DNA from: CAZYWA01 sp964650975 [NCBI: uncultured bacterium]
Lineage (GTDB): Bacteria > JADJOY01
Direction of reading: 5' to 3'
Assembly: GCA_964650975.1 (NCBI GenBank)
Contig: CAZYWA010000406.1
Span: forward strand, 1-7,564
DNA length: 7,564 bases
The notes under the pieces were generated by a model. It did not search any database. It saw nothing but the letters and a program-made list of their open reading frames with translations, and was not told where the DNA came from. Made by a program: the position numbers and the translations under genes. The first letter of the stretch is position 1. Every line of letters begins with the position of its first letter. Shown one piece after another: positions 1 through 7,564 of the stretch.

Positions 1-501
1 GACGAGCTGCCGCGCATCCTGGGCAAGCTCAATGCCGGCGAGCGGCTGCCGTGCGATGCGTTCGACCGTTCGCAGCAGCGTCAGCTCGCGACCGGCACGC
101 TGCTCACGGTCGACAACCAGATCGACTCGTCGACGGGAACGGTGCGGCTCAAGGCCGAGTTCCCGAACACCGACCAGATGCTCTTTCCGAACCAGTTCGT
201 GAACGCGCGGCTGACCGTGGACGTGGCGCGCGACGCCACCATCGTGCCGGCGAGCGCGGTGCGGCGCGGGACGCAGGGCTCGTTCGCGTTCGTGGTCTCG
301 CCCGATCACGTCGCGTCGCTGCATCCGCTGCAGGTGAGCGTGTCGCAGGGAGACGACGTGGTGGTGAGCGGCGGCCTCAATCCGGGCGACCTCGTGGTGG
401 TGGAGGGCGCCGATGCGCTGCGCGACGGGAGCAAGGTCCAGCTGCCCGGCGAGGGCGGCGGGCCGGCCGGGGCGTCAGGACACTCGAAGGCGCAGTCCTA
501 G
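1..501 (+). CDS. mdtA: RND efflux membrane fusion protein (periplasmic adaptor), MdtA/MuxA-like, 3' part
   Basis: This is the C-terminal 166 residues of a periplasmic adaptor that links an inner-membrane RND pump to an outer-membrane channel. The frame is open from base 1 and stops at TAG 499-501, so the start lies upstream. Compared from memory with E. coli MdtA (about 415 residues), roughly the first 230 are missing: the signal region, the lipoyl domain, the alpha-hairpin and part of the beta-barrel. What remains is the rest of the beta-barrel, with the family stretch DNQIDSSTGTVRLKAEF (residues 38-54) followed by LFPNQFVNARL, a hallmark of MdtA-type adaptors. The membrane-proximal domain follows (IVPASAVRRG, then GLNPGDLVVVEGADALRDGSKV). 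The tail is Gly/Ala/Ser-rich and probably disordered. It sits 9 nt before the MdtB-like pump gene. The family call is firm; the MdtA subgroup is supported mainly by the two transporters that follow. Confidence 0.95.
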   Translation, partial: DELPRILGKLNAGERLPCDAFDRSQQRQLATGTLLTVDNQIDSSTGTVRLKAEFPNTDQMLFPNQFVNARLTVDVARDATIVPASAVRRGTQGSFAFVVSPDHVASLHPLQVSVSQGDDVVVSGGLNPGDLVVVEGADALRDGSKVQLPGEGGGPAGASGHSKAQS

Positions 502-502
502 G
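500..502 (+). promoter_or_regulatory. Weak Shine-Dalgarno (AGG) for mdtB, overlapping the mdtA stop codon
   Basis: An AGG triplet shares two bases with the TAG stop of the adaptor gene and lies 8 nt before the GTG start at 511. No stronger purine-rich site lies closer. Initiation here probably depends on ribosomes finishing the adaptor gene (translational coupling). This is inferred from spacing only. Confidence 0.4.
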
Positions 503-510
503 CGCTAACC

Positions 511-3500
511 GTGAACGTCTCCCGCACGTTCATCCTGCATCCGGTCGCGACCACGCTGTTGATGGTGGCGCTCTTGCTCGCCGGCGCTGTCGCGTACCGC
601 CAGCTGCCGGTCTCGGCCCTGCCGCAGGTCGACTACCCGATCATCCAGGTGTCGGCGCTTTACCCCGGTGCGAGCCCCGACGTGATGGCGTCGTCGGTGA
701 CGGCGCCGCTCGAGCGCCAGTTCGGCCAGATGCCTGGCCTCAACCAGATGACGTCGTCGAGCTCGAGCGGCAGCTCGGTGATCACCCTGCAGTTCAACCT
801 GGACCTCGACCTCGACGTGGCCGAGCAGCAGGTGCAGGCGTCGATCAACGCAGCGGCGTCGTTCCTGCCGAAGGATCTGCCCAATCCGCCGATCTACAAC
901 AAGGTCAATCCGGCCGACGCCCCGATCCTGACCCTGGCGCTGACGTCGAGCACGCTGCCGCTGCCGCAGGTCGAGGACCTGGCCGACACCCGGCTGGTGC
1001 AGAAGATCGCGGAGCTGCCGGGTGTCGGGCTGGTGAGCATCAGCGGTGGCCAGCGGCCCGCCGTGCGGGTGCGCGCGAACCCCACCGCGCTCGCCGCCTA
1101 TGGTCTCACCCTGGAGGATCTGCGGGCTGCGATCGCCGCCGCCAACGTGAACCAGGCCAAGGGCGGCTTCGACGGGCCCCGGCAGGCGTACGTGATCGGC
1201 GCCAACGACCAGCTGCTTTCCGGCCGCGATTACGAGCCGCTCATCGTGGCCTACCGCGAGGGGAACCCGGTGCGGCTCTCGGACGTCGCGGACGTGGTCG
1301 ACGATGCGGAGAACGTGCAGCAGGCCGCGTGGCTCGGCATGCGCCCGGCGGTGATCGTCAACATCCAGCGGCAGCCCGGGGCCAACGTCATCCAGGTGGT
1401 CGATCGGGTGAAGAAGCTCCTGCCGCAGCTCCAGAGCACACTGCCGTCGTCGGTGCAGGTCGAGGTGCTGACCGATCGCACCGTCACGATTCGCGGCTCG
1501 GTCGAGGACGTCGAGTTCGAGCTGATGCTCGCGGTGGCGCTGGTGGTCGCGGTGATCTTCCTGTTCCTGCGCAGCCTGGCGAGCACCGCGATCCCGGCGG
1601 TCGCGGTGCCGCTCTCGCTGGTGGGCGCCTTCGGCGCCATGTATTTGCTCGGCTTCAGCCTCAACAATCTCTCCCTGATGGCGCTCACCATCTCGACCGG
1701 CTTCGTGGTCGACGACGCGATCGTGATGATCGAGAACGTCGCTCGCTACGTGGAGGCGGGCGAGGACCCGCTCGAGGCGGCCCTCAAGGGCGCCAAGCAG
1801 ATCGGCTTCACGATCCTGTCGCTCACGGTGTCGCTGATCGCGGTGCTGATCCCGCTGCTCTTCATGGGCGACGTGGTGGGGCGGCTCTTCCGCGAGTTCG
1901 CGATCACGCTCGGCATCACCATCCTGATCTCGGCGGTGGTGTCGCTGACCCTGACGCCGATGATGTGCGCTCGCCTCCTCCGCCACGTCCCGGAGAGCGA
2001 GCAGAACCGGTTCTTCCGGGCCTCGCAGCGGGCGCTCGACCGGACCATCGAGGGTTACGCGAGCACGCTGCGATGGGTGCTCGCGCACCAGCGCGCGACC
2101 CTCGCGGTCGCGATCGCGGTCCTCGCGGTCACGGGCCTCCTCTACGTCGTCATCCCGAAGGGATTTTTCCCGGTGCAGGACACCGGCGTGATCCTGGGGA
2201 TCTCCGACGCGCCGCCCACGGTTTCGTTCGCGGCGATGTCCGAGCGTCAGCAGGCGCTCGCGAAGACCATCCTCGACGACCCCGCCGTCGCCAGCCTGTC
2301 GTCGTTCATCGGCGTCGACGGCACCAACACCACGCTCAACAGCGGTCGGATCCTGATCAACCTGAAGCCGCTCGCCAAGCGGCGGGAGAGCGCGACGGCG
2401 GTCATTCACCGCCTCGTTCCCAAGCTCGCGGCCGTCGATGGCATCACGCTCTATCTGCAGCCGGTGCAGGATTTGACGGTCGACGATCGGGTGAGCCGGA
2501 CCCAGTACCAGTACACGCTGGAGGACGCCGACTCGGCCGAGCTGAATCGCTGGGCGCCCAAGCTGGTCGACGAGCTCAAGAAGAACCCCGAGCTCACGGA
2601 CGTGAGCACCGACCAGCAGGATCGCGGCCTGCGCGCGGCGCTCACCATCGACCGCGCCACCGCGTCGCGGCTGGGCATCACCCCCCAGCTGATCGACGAC
2701 ACGCTCTACGACGCCTTCGGCCAGCGACAGGTGTCCACGATCTTCACGCAGCTCAACCAGTACCGCGTGGTGCTCGAGGTGGCCCCCGAGTTCCAGCAGA
2801 ATCCAGAGGCCCTCGATCACATCTTCGTGGGCTCTCCGGGAGGCGGACAGGTGCCGCTCTCGGCGATCTCGCACGTCACCGAGACCACGGGCCCGCTCTC
2901 GATCGGCCACCAGGGGCAGTTCCCGGTGGTGACGCTGTCGTTCAACCTCGCTCCGGGAGCCTCGCTGGGCGAGGCGGTGCGCGCGGTGGACGAAACCACG
3001 CTGCGCATCGGTTTGCCCGCGAGCATCAAGGGCAGCTTCCAGGGCACCGCGCACGCGTTCCAGGCGGCGCTCTCGAACGAGCTGCTGCTGGTGCTGGCGG
3101 CGCTGGTCACCGTCTACATCGTGCTGGGTGTTCTCTACGAGAGCTACATCCACCCGGTCACCATCCTCTCGACGCTGCCCTCCGCCGGCGCGGGCGCGCT
3201 GCTCGCGTTGCTGGTGTGCCGCACCGACTTCAGCGTCATCGCGCTGATCGGCATCATCCTGCTGATCGGCATCGTCAAGAAGAACGCCATCATGATGATC
3301 GACTTCGCGCTCGACGCGGAGCGCGGCGAGGGCAAGAGCCCCGAGGACGCGATCTACCAGGCGTGCCTGCTGCGGTTCCGTCCGATCCTCATGACCACGC
3401 TCGCGGCGCTGCTCGGCGCCTTGCCGCTGGCGCTGGGAAGCGGTGTGGGCTCCGAGCTGCGCCGTCCGCTCGGCATCTCGATCGTGGGCGGACTGATCCT

Positions 3501-3624
3501 GAGTCAGGTGCTCACGCTGTACACGACGCCGGTCATCTACCTCGCGTTCGACCGTCTGGCGCAGCGCTTCCGCCGGAAGGCGCCGCACGCCGAGGCCGAG
3601 CACGCCCCCGCGAGCGTCGCATGA
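511..3624 (+). CDS. mdtB: RND multidrug efflux transporter, MdtB/MuxB-type subunit
   Basis: This is a complete 1037-residue inner-membrane proton/drug antiporter subunit (E. coli MdtB is 1040 residues). TM1 is at about residues 10-29, followed by the first porter/docking block (about 35-330), TM2-TM6 (about 336-490), TM7 (about 529-548, ending in IPKGFFP), the second porter/docking block (about 555-855) and TM8-TM12 (about 858-1010). The proton relay is intact: D401 and D402 in TM4 (GFVVDDAIV), K924 in TM10 ([13 protein letters not shown]), and R955 and T962 in TM11 ([11 protein letters not shown]), matching AcrB D407/D408/K940/R971/T978. The N-terminal stretch [16 protein letters not shown] and the segment [18 protein letters not shown] are MdtB-like. 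The GTG start is chosen because it gives the normal family N-terminus and because the paralog downstream begins with the same MNVS. The gene ends inside the next gene (ATGA). In E. coli, MdtB pairs with MdtC as a B2C trimer; the same is inferred here. The MdtB versus MdtC assignment rests on gene order and remembered sequence similarity. Confidence 0.97.
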   Translation: MNVSRTFILHPVATTLLMVALLLAGAVAYRQLPVSALPQVDYPIIQVSALYPGASPDVMASSVTAPLERQFGQMPGLNQMTSSSSSGSSVITLQFNLDLDLDVAEQQVQASINAAASFLPKDLPNPPIYNKVNPADAPILTLALTSSTLPLPQVEDLADTRLVQKIAELPGVGLVSISGGQRPAVRVRANPTALAAYGLTLEDLRAAIAAANVNQAKGGFDGPRQAYVIGANDQLLSGRDYEPLIVAYREGNPVRLSDVADVVDDAENVQQAAWLGMRPAVIVNIQRQPGANVIQVVDRVKKLLPQLQSTLPSSVQVEVLTDRTVTIRGSVEDVEFELMLAVALVVAVIFLFLRSLASTAIPAVAVPLSLVGAFGAMYLLGFSLNNLSLMALTISTGFVVDDAIVMIENVARYVEAGEDPLEAALKGAKQIGFTILSLTVSLIAVLIPLLFMGDVVGRLFREFAITLGITILISAVVSLTLTPMMCARLLRHVPESEQNRFFRASQRALDRTIEGYASTLRWVLAHQRATLAVAIAVLAVTGLLYVVIPKGFFPVQDTGVILGISDAPPTVSFAAMSERQQALAKTILDDPAVASLSSFIGVDGTNTTLNSGRILINLKPLAKRRESATAVIHRLVPKLAAVDGITLYLQPVQDLTVDDRVSRTQYQYTLEDADSAELNRWAPKLVDELKKNPELTDVSTDQQDRGLRAALTIDRATASRLGITPQLIDDTLYDAFGQRQVSTIFTQLNQYRVVLEVAPEFQQNPEALDHIFVGSPGGGQVPLSAISHVTETTGPLSIGHQGQFPVVTLSFNLAPGASLGEAVRAVDETTLRIGLPASIKGSFQGTAHAFQAALSNELLLVLAALVTVYIVLGVLYESYIHPVTILSTLPSAGAGALLALLVCRTDFSVIALIGIILLIGIVKKNAIMMIDFALDAERGEGKSPEDAIYQACLLRFRPILMTTLAALLGALPLALGSGVGSELRRPLGISIVGGLILSQVLTLYTTPVIYLAFDRLAQRFRRKAPHAEAEHAPASVA
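2695..2720 (+). repeat. 26-nt direct repeat shared by the two pump genes, copy 1
   Basis: A 26-base stretch encoding DDTLYDAF plus the first two bases of the next Gly codon (residues 729-737 of the MdtB-like protein) is identical to 5808-5833 in the MdtC-like gene, 3113 bp downstream. The match ends on both sides (C versus G before it, C versus A after it). It reflects paralogy plus shared codon choice, not a mobile element. Confidence 0.9.
3256..3308 (+). repeat. 53-nt near-identical segment over TM10, copy 1
   Basis: This segment encodes the end of TM10 with the proton-relay lysine (residues 916-932 and part of 933). By hand comparison it matches 6369-6421 in the MdtC-like gene with two mismatches, both at third codon positions. 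The offset is again 3113 bp. Confidence 0.85.
3621..3624 (+). promoter_or_regulatory. ATGA stop-start overlap coupling mdtB to mdtC
   Basis: The TGA stop of the MdtB-like gene (3622-3624) overlaps the ATG start of the MdtC-like gene (3621-3623). Only a weak GAG (3612-3614) precedes the ATG, so termination-reinitiation is the likely way the second subunit is translated. This would help fix the ratio of two subunits that assemble together. Confidence 0.8.
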
Positions 3625-6600
3625 ACGTCTCCGCTCCCTTCATCCGGCGGCCGATCGGCACCACGCTGCTCACGGTGGGTGTCGCGCTCGCGGGCGTGAT
3701 CGGCTTCCGGTTGCTGCCGGTGGCGCCGCTGCCGCAGGTGGATTTCCCGACCATCCAGGTCACCGCCGCACTTCCCGGCGCAAGCCCGGAGACGATGGCC
3801 AGCTCCGTGGCGGCACCCCTGGAGCGGCAGTTCGGGCGCATCGCCGGCGTCACCGAGATGACCTCGGCGAGCTACGTCGGCTCGACCGCCGTGGTGCTGC
3901 AGTTCGACCTCGACCGCAACATCGACGGCGCCGCTCGCGACGTCCAGGCCGCGATCAACGCGGCGCGTGGCAACCTGCCGGCGAATCTTCCCAGCAACCC
4001 GTTCTATCGCAAGGTGAACCCGGCCGATTCGCCGGTGATCATCCTGTCGCTCACGTCCGAGACCATGAGCCGCGGCCAGATGTACGACGTGGCTTCGACC
4101 GTGCTGCAGCAGCGGCTGGCGCAGGTCGAAGGCGTGGGGCAGGTGTTCGTCGGCGGCAGCTCGCTGCCCGCGGTCCGGGTGGAGCTCGACCCGACCAGTC
4201 TCGGTAGCTACGGCATCGGTTTCGAGCAGGTGCGCACCGCGCTCGCGCGCACCAACGTTCGCAGGCCGAAAGGGCAGGTGGAACGCGGCGATCGTACCTG
4301 GGAGATCGACGCCAACGATCAGCTTCGCGCCGCGAGCGACTACCGCGACGTGATCGTGAGCTACCACGATGGCGCCCCGGTTCGGCTCGGCAGCGTCGCG
4401 GCGGTCGTGGACTCGGTCGAGGAATTGCGGAACGCGGGGCTCGCCAACGGCAAGCCGGCGGTGCTGCTGGTGATCTTCCGGGCGCCCGGCGCCAACATCA
4501 TCGAGACCGTCGACCGGGTGCGCGCCGAGCTTCCCCAGCTGCGCGCCTCGGTGCCGGCGGCGATCCAGCTTTCCGTGGTCCTCGACCGGACGCCGGTCAT
4601 CCGCGCGTCGCTGCACGACGTGGAGCTTTCGCTGCTCGCGGCCGTGGTGCTGGTGATCCTGGTGGTGTTCGGATTTCTGGGCAGTGGCCGCGCCACGCTC
4701 ATCCCCAGCGTGGCGGTGCCGGTCTCGCTGCTCGGCACCTTCGGCGTCATGTACCTCTTGCACTACAGCCTCGACAGCTTGTCGCTGATGGCGCTCACCA
4801 TCGTGACCGGTTTCGTGGTCGACGACGCAATCGTGGTGCTCGAGAACATCACTCGCCACGTGGAGGAGGGCGTCCCGCCGTTCGAGGCGGCGCTGCGCGG
4901 CGCCCGCGAGACCGGCTTCACCGTGCTCTCGATGAGCACCTCGCTGATCGCGGTGTTCATCCCCATTTTGCTGATGGGCGGTGTGGTGGGCCGGCTGTTC
5001 CGGGAATTCGCGGTCACGCTCTCGGTCGCGATCTTGTGGTCGCTGGTCGTATCCGTCACCACGACGCCGATGATGTGTGCGGCGCTGCTGCGCCCGGCCA
5101 AGAAAGACGCCGGCGGATCGCGAGGCTCGCCGAGCACGCGTGCGGTGCAGGCGCTTCAACGTGGCTACGCGCGAACCCTCGGGTGGGCTCTCGGCCATCC
5201 GCGGACGATGCTCGCGGCGACGATCGCCACCGTGGTGCTCAACGTCTACCTCTACGTCATCGCGCCGAAGGGATTCTTCCCGCAGCAGGACACCGGCCGT
5301 TTGAACGGCTCGGTGCAGGCGTCGCAGGACATCTCGTTCCAGTCGATGCAGGGGAAGCTCAGCCAGATCGTGGACATCGTGAAGCACGATCCCGCGGTCG
5401 AGAGTGTCATCGGCTTCACGGGCGGCGGCGGCGGAGGAGGCTCGACGCGCAACACGGCGCGCATGTTCGTCGCGCTCAAGCCGGTCGGCGAGCGCAAGAT
5501 CTCCTCCGATCAGGTGATCGCCGGCCTGCGACGCGGGCTCGGAAAAGTGGCTGGTGCGCCGACCTTCCTGCAGGTGGCGCAGGACCTGCGGATCGGCGGC
5601 CGCTCGAGCAGCGCCCAGTACCAGTACACGTTGCAGGGCGACACCGTGGACCTGCTCCAGACCTGGGCGCCGAAGTTGCTCGCGCGGCTGCGCGGCGTCC
5701 CCCAGCTCACCGACGTCAACAGCGACCTGCAGATCTCGGGACTCGAGGCGACCCTCGCCATGGACCGCCCCACCGCGTCGCGGCTCGGGATTACGCCCCA
5801 GCTCATGGACGACACGCTCTACGACGCCTTCGGACAGCGCCAGGTTTCGGTCGTTTACACGCCGCTCAACCAGTACCACGTGGTGATGGAGGTCGATCCC
5901 AAGTTCTGGCAGCGCCCGGAGTCGCTCTCGTCGGTGCGCGTCACCACACCCGGAGGAGAACAGGTGCCGCTCGCGTCGTTCACCCACTACGAGTCGAACG
6001 CCACCACGCTGGCGGTCAATCACCAGGGACAGTTCCCCGCGGTGACCCTGTCGTTCAACCTCGCCCCGGGCGTGGCGCTGAGCGAGGCGGTGGGCGTCGT
6101 GGAAGGCGCCGCCCAGGCGCTCGGCATGCCGTCGAGCATCCGGCGCAACTTCTCGGGTACCGCGCAGGCATTCCAGGCGTCGGTGGCCAACGAGCCAGTG
6201 CTGATCGCCGCGGCCATCGCCGCGGTCTACATCGTGCTCGGTGTGCTCTACGAGAGCTTCGTCCACCCGATCACGATCCTCTCGACGCTGCCGTCGGCCG
6301 GCGTGGGCGCGATCCTGGCGCTCATGGCCACCCACACCGACCTGAGCGTGATCGCGCTGATCGGCGTGATCCTGCTGATCGGCATCGTGAAGAAGAACGC
6401 GATCATGATGATCGACTTCGCCATCGAGACCGAGCGGCGCGGCGGCAAGACCTCGCTCGAAGCGATCCACGAGGCCTGCCTGCTGCGCTTCCGGCCCATC
6501 ATGATGACCACCATGGCGGCGCTCCTGGGTGCCTTGCCGCTGGCGCTGGGCGGCGGCGCGGGCGCCGAGTTGCGCCGGCCGCTGGGCATCGCGATCGTGG

Positions 6601-6734
6601 GCGGGCTGATCGTGAGCCAGGCGCTCACGCTCTACACGACGCCGGTGGTCTACCTATACCTCGATCGCATGCGTCTCTGGTTCGGCGGGCTGCGGAAGAG
6701 CGCTCGCCCGCGGCTGGTGACGGGAGCCGCGTGA
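3621..6734 (+). CDS. mdtC: RND multidrug efflux transporter, MdtC/MuxC-type subunit
   Basis: This is a complete 1037-residue inner-membrane RND subunit, paralogous to the gene before it (E. coli MdtC is 1025 residues). The MdtC identity is supported by [15 protein letters not shown] near the N-terminus, [25 protein letters not shown] and the TM5 region [17 protein letters not shown], all close to E. coli MdtC as I recall it. Topology follows the standard 12-TM RND plan, with TM2-TM6 at about 336-490, TM7 ending at PKGFFP (549-554) and TM8-TM12 at about 859-1010. The proton relay is complete: D401, D402, K925, R956 and T963. A run of seven glycines (G601-G607) replaces the usual short loop at the position of AcrB's switch loop. 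The ATG start overlaps the upstream stop, and the stop TGA (6732-6734) lies 1 nt before the channel gene. It is inferred to form a mixed trimer with the MdtB-like subunit. Confidence 0.97.
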   Translation: MNVSAPFIRRPIGTTLLTVGVALAGVIGFRLLPVAPLPQVDFPTIQVTAALPGASPETMASSVAAPLERQFGRIAGVTEMTSASYVGSTAVVLQFDLDRNIDGAARDVQAAINAARGNLPANLPSNPFYRKVNPADSPVIILSLTSETMSRGQMYDVASTVLQQRLAQVEGVGQVFVGGSSLPAVRVELDPTSLGSYGIGFEQVRTALARTNVRRPKGQVERGDRTWEIDANDQLRAASDYRDVIVSYHDGAPVRLGSVAAVVDSVEELRNAGLANGKPAVLLVIFRAPGANIIETVDRVRAELPQLRASVPAAIQLSVVLDRTPVIRASLHDVELSLLAAVVLVILVVFGFLGSGRATLIPSVAVPVSLLGTFGVMYLLHYSLDSLSLMALTIVTGFVVDDAIVVLENITRHVEEGVPPFEAALRGARETGFTVLSMSTSLIAVFIPILLMGGVVGRLFREFAVTLSVAILWSLVVSVTTTPMMCAALLRPAKKDAGGSRGSPSTRAVQALQRGYARTLGWALGHPRTMLAATIATVVLNVYLYVIAPKGFFPQQDTGRLNGSVQASQDISFQSMQGKLSQIVDIVKHDPAVESVIGFTGGGGGGGSTRNTARMFVALKPVGERKISSDQVIAGLRRGLGKVAGAPTFLQVAQDLRIGGRSSSAQYQYTLQGDTVDLLQTWAPKLLARLRGVPQLTDVNSDLQISGLEATLAMDRPTASRLGITPQLMDDTLYDAFGQRQVSVVYTPLNQYHVVMEVDPKFWQRPESLSSVRVTTPGGEQVPLASFTHYESNATTLAVNHQGQFPAVTLSFNLAPGVALSEAVGVVEGAAQALGMPSSIRRNFSGTAQAFQASVANEPVLIAAAIAAVYIVLGVLYESFVHPITILSTLPSAGVGAILALMATHTDLSVIALIGVILLIGIVKKNAIMMIDFAIETERRGGKTSLEAIHEACLLRFRPIMMTTMAALLGALPLALGGGAGAELRRPLGIAIVGGLIVSQALTLYTTPVVYLYLDRMRLWFGGLRKSARPRLVTGAA
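5421..5441 (+). repeat. GGN codon run encoding seven glycines in MdtC
   Basis: Seven consecutive Gly codons (four GGC, two GGA, one GGC) encode G601-G607 of the MdtC-like pump. Such a tract can change length by slippage in whole codons. It falls in the loop between F599 and the STRNTARMF segment. Confidence 0.9.
5808..5833 (+). repeat. 26-nt direct repeat shared by the two pump genes, copy 2
   Basis: Second copy of the repeat at 2695-2720, here encoding residues 730-738 of the MdtC-like protein. The codon frame is the same in both genes. Confidence 0.9.
6369..6421 (+). repeat. 53-nt near-identical segment over TM10, copy 2
   Basis: Second copy of the TM10-coding segment at 3256-3308. It differs only by G for C at two synonymous third positions (the Val codon before the lysine pair and the Ala codon after Asn). 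Confidence 0.85.
6722..6726 (+). promoter_or_regulatory. Shine-Dalgarno GGGAG for the outer-membrane factor gene
   Basis: GGGAG lies inside the last codons of the MdtC-like gene and ends 9 nt before the GTG at 6736. It is the best ribosome binding site in the window. It supports this GTG rather than the out-of-frame GTG at 6731. Confidence 0.6.
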
Positions 6735-6735
6735 C

Positions 6736-7564
6736 GTGAAGAGATCACTGCTCGGATGGATCGCGCCATCGGCGCTCGCCTTGGCATGCGGGTGCTCGGT
6801 CGGCCCGGATTACGTGCCGCCCAAGTTCGATGCTCCGCCGGCCTACAAGGAGCTGCGCGGCTGGAAGGTGGCGGAGCCGCGTGACCGGGAGGCGCACGGC
6901 GCCTGGTGGACGGTGTTCGGCGTTCCGGAGCTCGACGCGCTCGAAGCGCGAGCGACCGCGTCGAGCCCCACGATCGCCGAGGCGGAGGCCCACTACCGGA
7001 GCGCGCGCGCGGCCGTGGGAGCGGCGCGATCGGCCTATTTTCCGCAGGTTTCAGTGGGCGCCGCGGTGGCGCGCGAGCAGCAGTCGGCGAATCTGGGCCT
7101 GAGCCGCGGCGGCGGCGGCTCGACCGCGTCGACCTTCTCCTTGCCGATCGACGTCCAGTGGGAGATCGACGTGTGGGGCCGGGTGCGACGCAGCGTGGAA
7201 TCGAGCGAGGCGAGTGCCGAGTCGAGCGCAGCCGATCTCGACTGGGCGCGTCTCAGTCTCCAGGCCGAGCTGGCGGTCGACTATTTCCAGCTCCGGGCTC
7301 TCGACGCGCAGGTGCAGCTTCTCGACCGCACCTCCGCCGACTTCGAGAAGTCGCTGGAGATGACGCGCAACCGTTACGCGAGCGGCGTGGTGTCGCGGGA
7401 CGACGTGGTGCAGGCCGAGGCGCAGCTCGCCACGACGCGCGCGCAGGCCCTGGATCTGGGCGTGCAGCGCGCGGCGCTCGAGCACGCGATCGCGGTGCTG
7501 GTGGGCGAGGCGCCGTCCTCCTTCTCGCTCGAGGCCGTGCCGCTCGCCGGAGAGCCGCCTCCGA
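6736..7564 (+). CDS. Outer-membrane factor lipoprotein (NodT/OprM family, OpmB-like), 5' part
   Basis: This is the first 276 residues of an outer-membrane efflux channel, open to the window end; family members are usually about 450-500 residues. The N-terminus is a lipoprotein signal: KR, a hydrophobic stretch (about 5-17), then ACGCSVGPDYVPP. The GC-x-VGPDY pattern is typical of NodT-type channels and makes C20 the likely lipidated cysteine, although C18 is also present. AWWTVFGVPELDAL (56-69) is the usual start of the mature periplasmic domain. A YFPQVSVGAAVAREQQ strand, a Gly/Ser-rich loop (123-132) and a strand ending in WEIDVWGRVRRS look like the first beta-hairpin of the barrel. Next come long alpha-helices with FQLRALDAQVQLLDRT and RYASGVVSRDDVVQAEAQL, the first of the family's two structural repeats. 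Its start is 1 nt after the mdtC stop, so it is probably the pump's dedicated exit channel. Confidence 0.95.
   Translation, partial: MKRSLLGWIAPSALALACGCSVGPDYVPPKFDAPPAYKELRGWKVAEPRDREAHGAWWTVFGVPELDALEARATASSPTIAEAEAHYRSARAAVGAARSAYFPQVSVGAAVAREQQSANLGLSRGGGGSTASTFSLPIDVQWEIDVWGRVRRSVESSEASAESSAADLDWARLSLQAELAVDYFQLRALDAQVQLLDRTSADFEKSLEMTRNRYASGVVSRDDVVQAEAQLATTRAQALDLGVQRAALEHAIAVLVGEAPSSFSLEAVPLAGEPPP

Noticed and set aside
502-510. Possible internal promoter or regulatory gap between mdtA and mdtB
   Set aside because: Nine bases are too short, and I see no -35/-10 pair in the coding sequence just upstream.
505-3603. Minus-strand open frame of 1032 codons antisense to mdtB
   Set aside because: It is in codon register with the mdtB frame and is open only because the sense gene lacks TTA, CTA and TCA codons. 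The translation is dominated by Arg, His, Asp, Glu and Gln with no recognisable domain or membrane segments.
51-3620. Open plus-strand frame running from 51 into the mdtC frame, which could be read as one 2227-residue protein
   Set aside because: Upstream of 3621 it is the wrong frame of mdtA and mdtB and gives an Arg/Gly/Ala-rich low-complexity translation. The RND homology starts exactly at the ATG at 3621.
3537-6470. Minus-strand open frame of 977 codons antisense to mdtC
   Set aside because: Same cause and same composition bias as the mdtB antisense frame, while the sense strand encodes a full, conserved RND pump.
5036-6739. 567-codon plus-strand open frame inside mdtC
   Set aside because: It is an off-frame shadow of mdtC with Arg/Gly/Ala-rich composition and no recognisable domain.
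7051-7485. Minus-strand 144-codon frame across the channel gene
   Set aside because: The sense frame encodes clear NodT-family motifs over the same bases. The antisense translation has no recognisable features.
1-7564. CRISPR array, tRNA/rRNA, insertion sequence, riboswitch or intrinsic terminator
   Set aside because: Coding sequence fills nearly the whole window. I saw no spaced short repeats, terminal inverted repeats, RNA gene landmarks or hairpin followed by a T run.

Overview
The window is a stretch of a high-GC genome (about two thirds G+C by eye, with third codon positions mostly G or C). It carries one plus-strand operon for a tripartite RND-type multidrug efflux pump. An RND pump paired with an outer-membrane channel implies a diderm (Gram-negative-type) bacterium. 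The sequence alone does not place the taxon: the layout is common in Proteobacteria and also plausible in other high-GC diderm phyla.

Layout, all on the plus strand: (1) 1-501, the 3' part of a membrane fusion protein of the MdtA/MuxA type, whose 5' end lies outside the window; (2) 511-3624, a complete 1037-residue inner-membrane RND transporter of the MdtB/MuxB type; (3) 3621-6734, a complete 1037-residue paralogous transporter of the MdtC/MuxC type, overlapping the previous gene by 4 bases (ATGA); (4) 6736-7564, the 5' part of a NodT/OprM-family outer-membrane factor lipoprotein, cut by the window end. Junctions are 9 nt, a 4 nt overlap and 1 nt, so there is no room for internal promoters or terminators and the genes are almost certainly co-transcribed and translationally coupled. 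No gene-free stretch exceeds 10 nt.

The two transporters probably assemble as a mixed trimer, as known for E. coli MdtB2C. The MdtA-like adaptor bridges this trimer to the outer-membrane channel. The gene order with a dedicated channel gene resembles P. aeruginosa muxABC-opmB rather than E. coli mdtABCD-baeSR, where TolC is encoded elsewhere.

I see no previously undescribed system here. The points most worth a second look are a seven-glycine tract in the predicted substrate switch loop of the MdtC-like subunit, which is also where a one-residue register shift between the two paralogs arises; long identical DNA segments shared by the paralogs; and the absence of TTA, CTA and TCA codons through mdtB and most of mdtC, which creates misleading kilobase-long antisense open frames.
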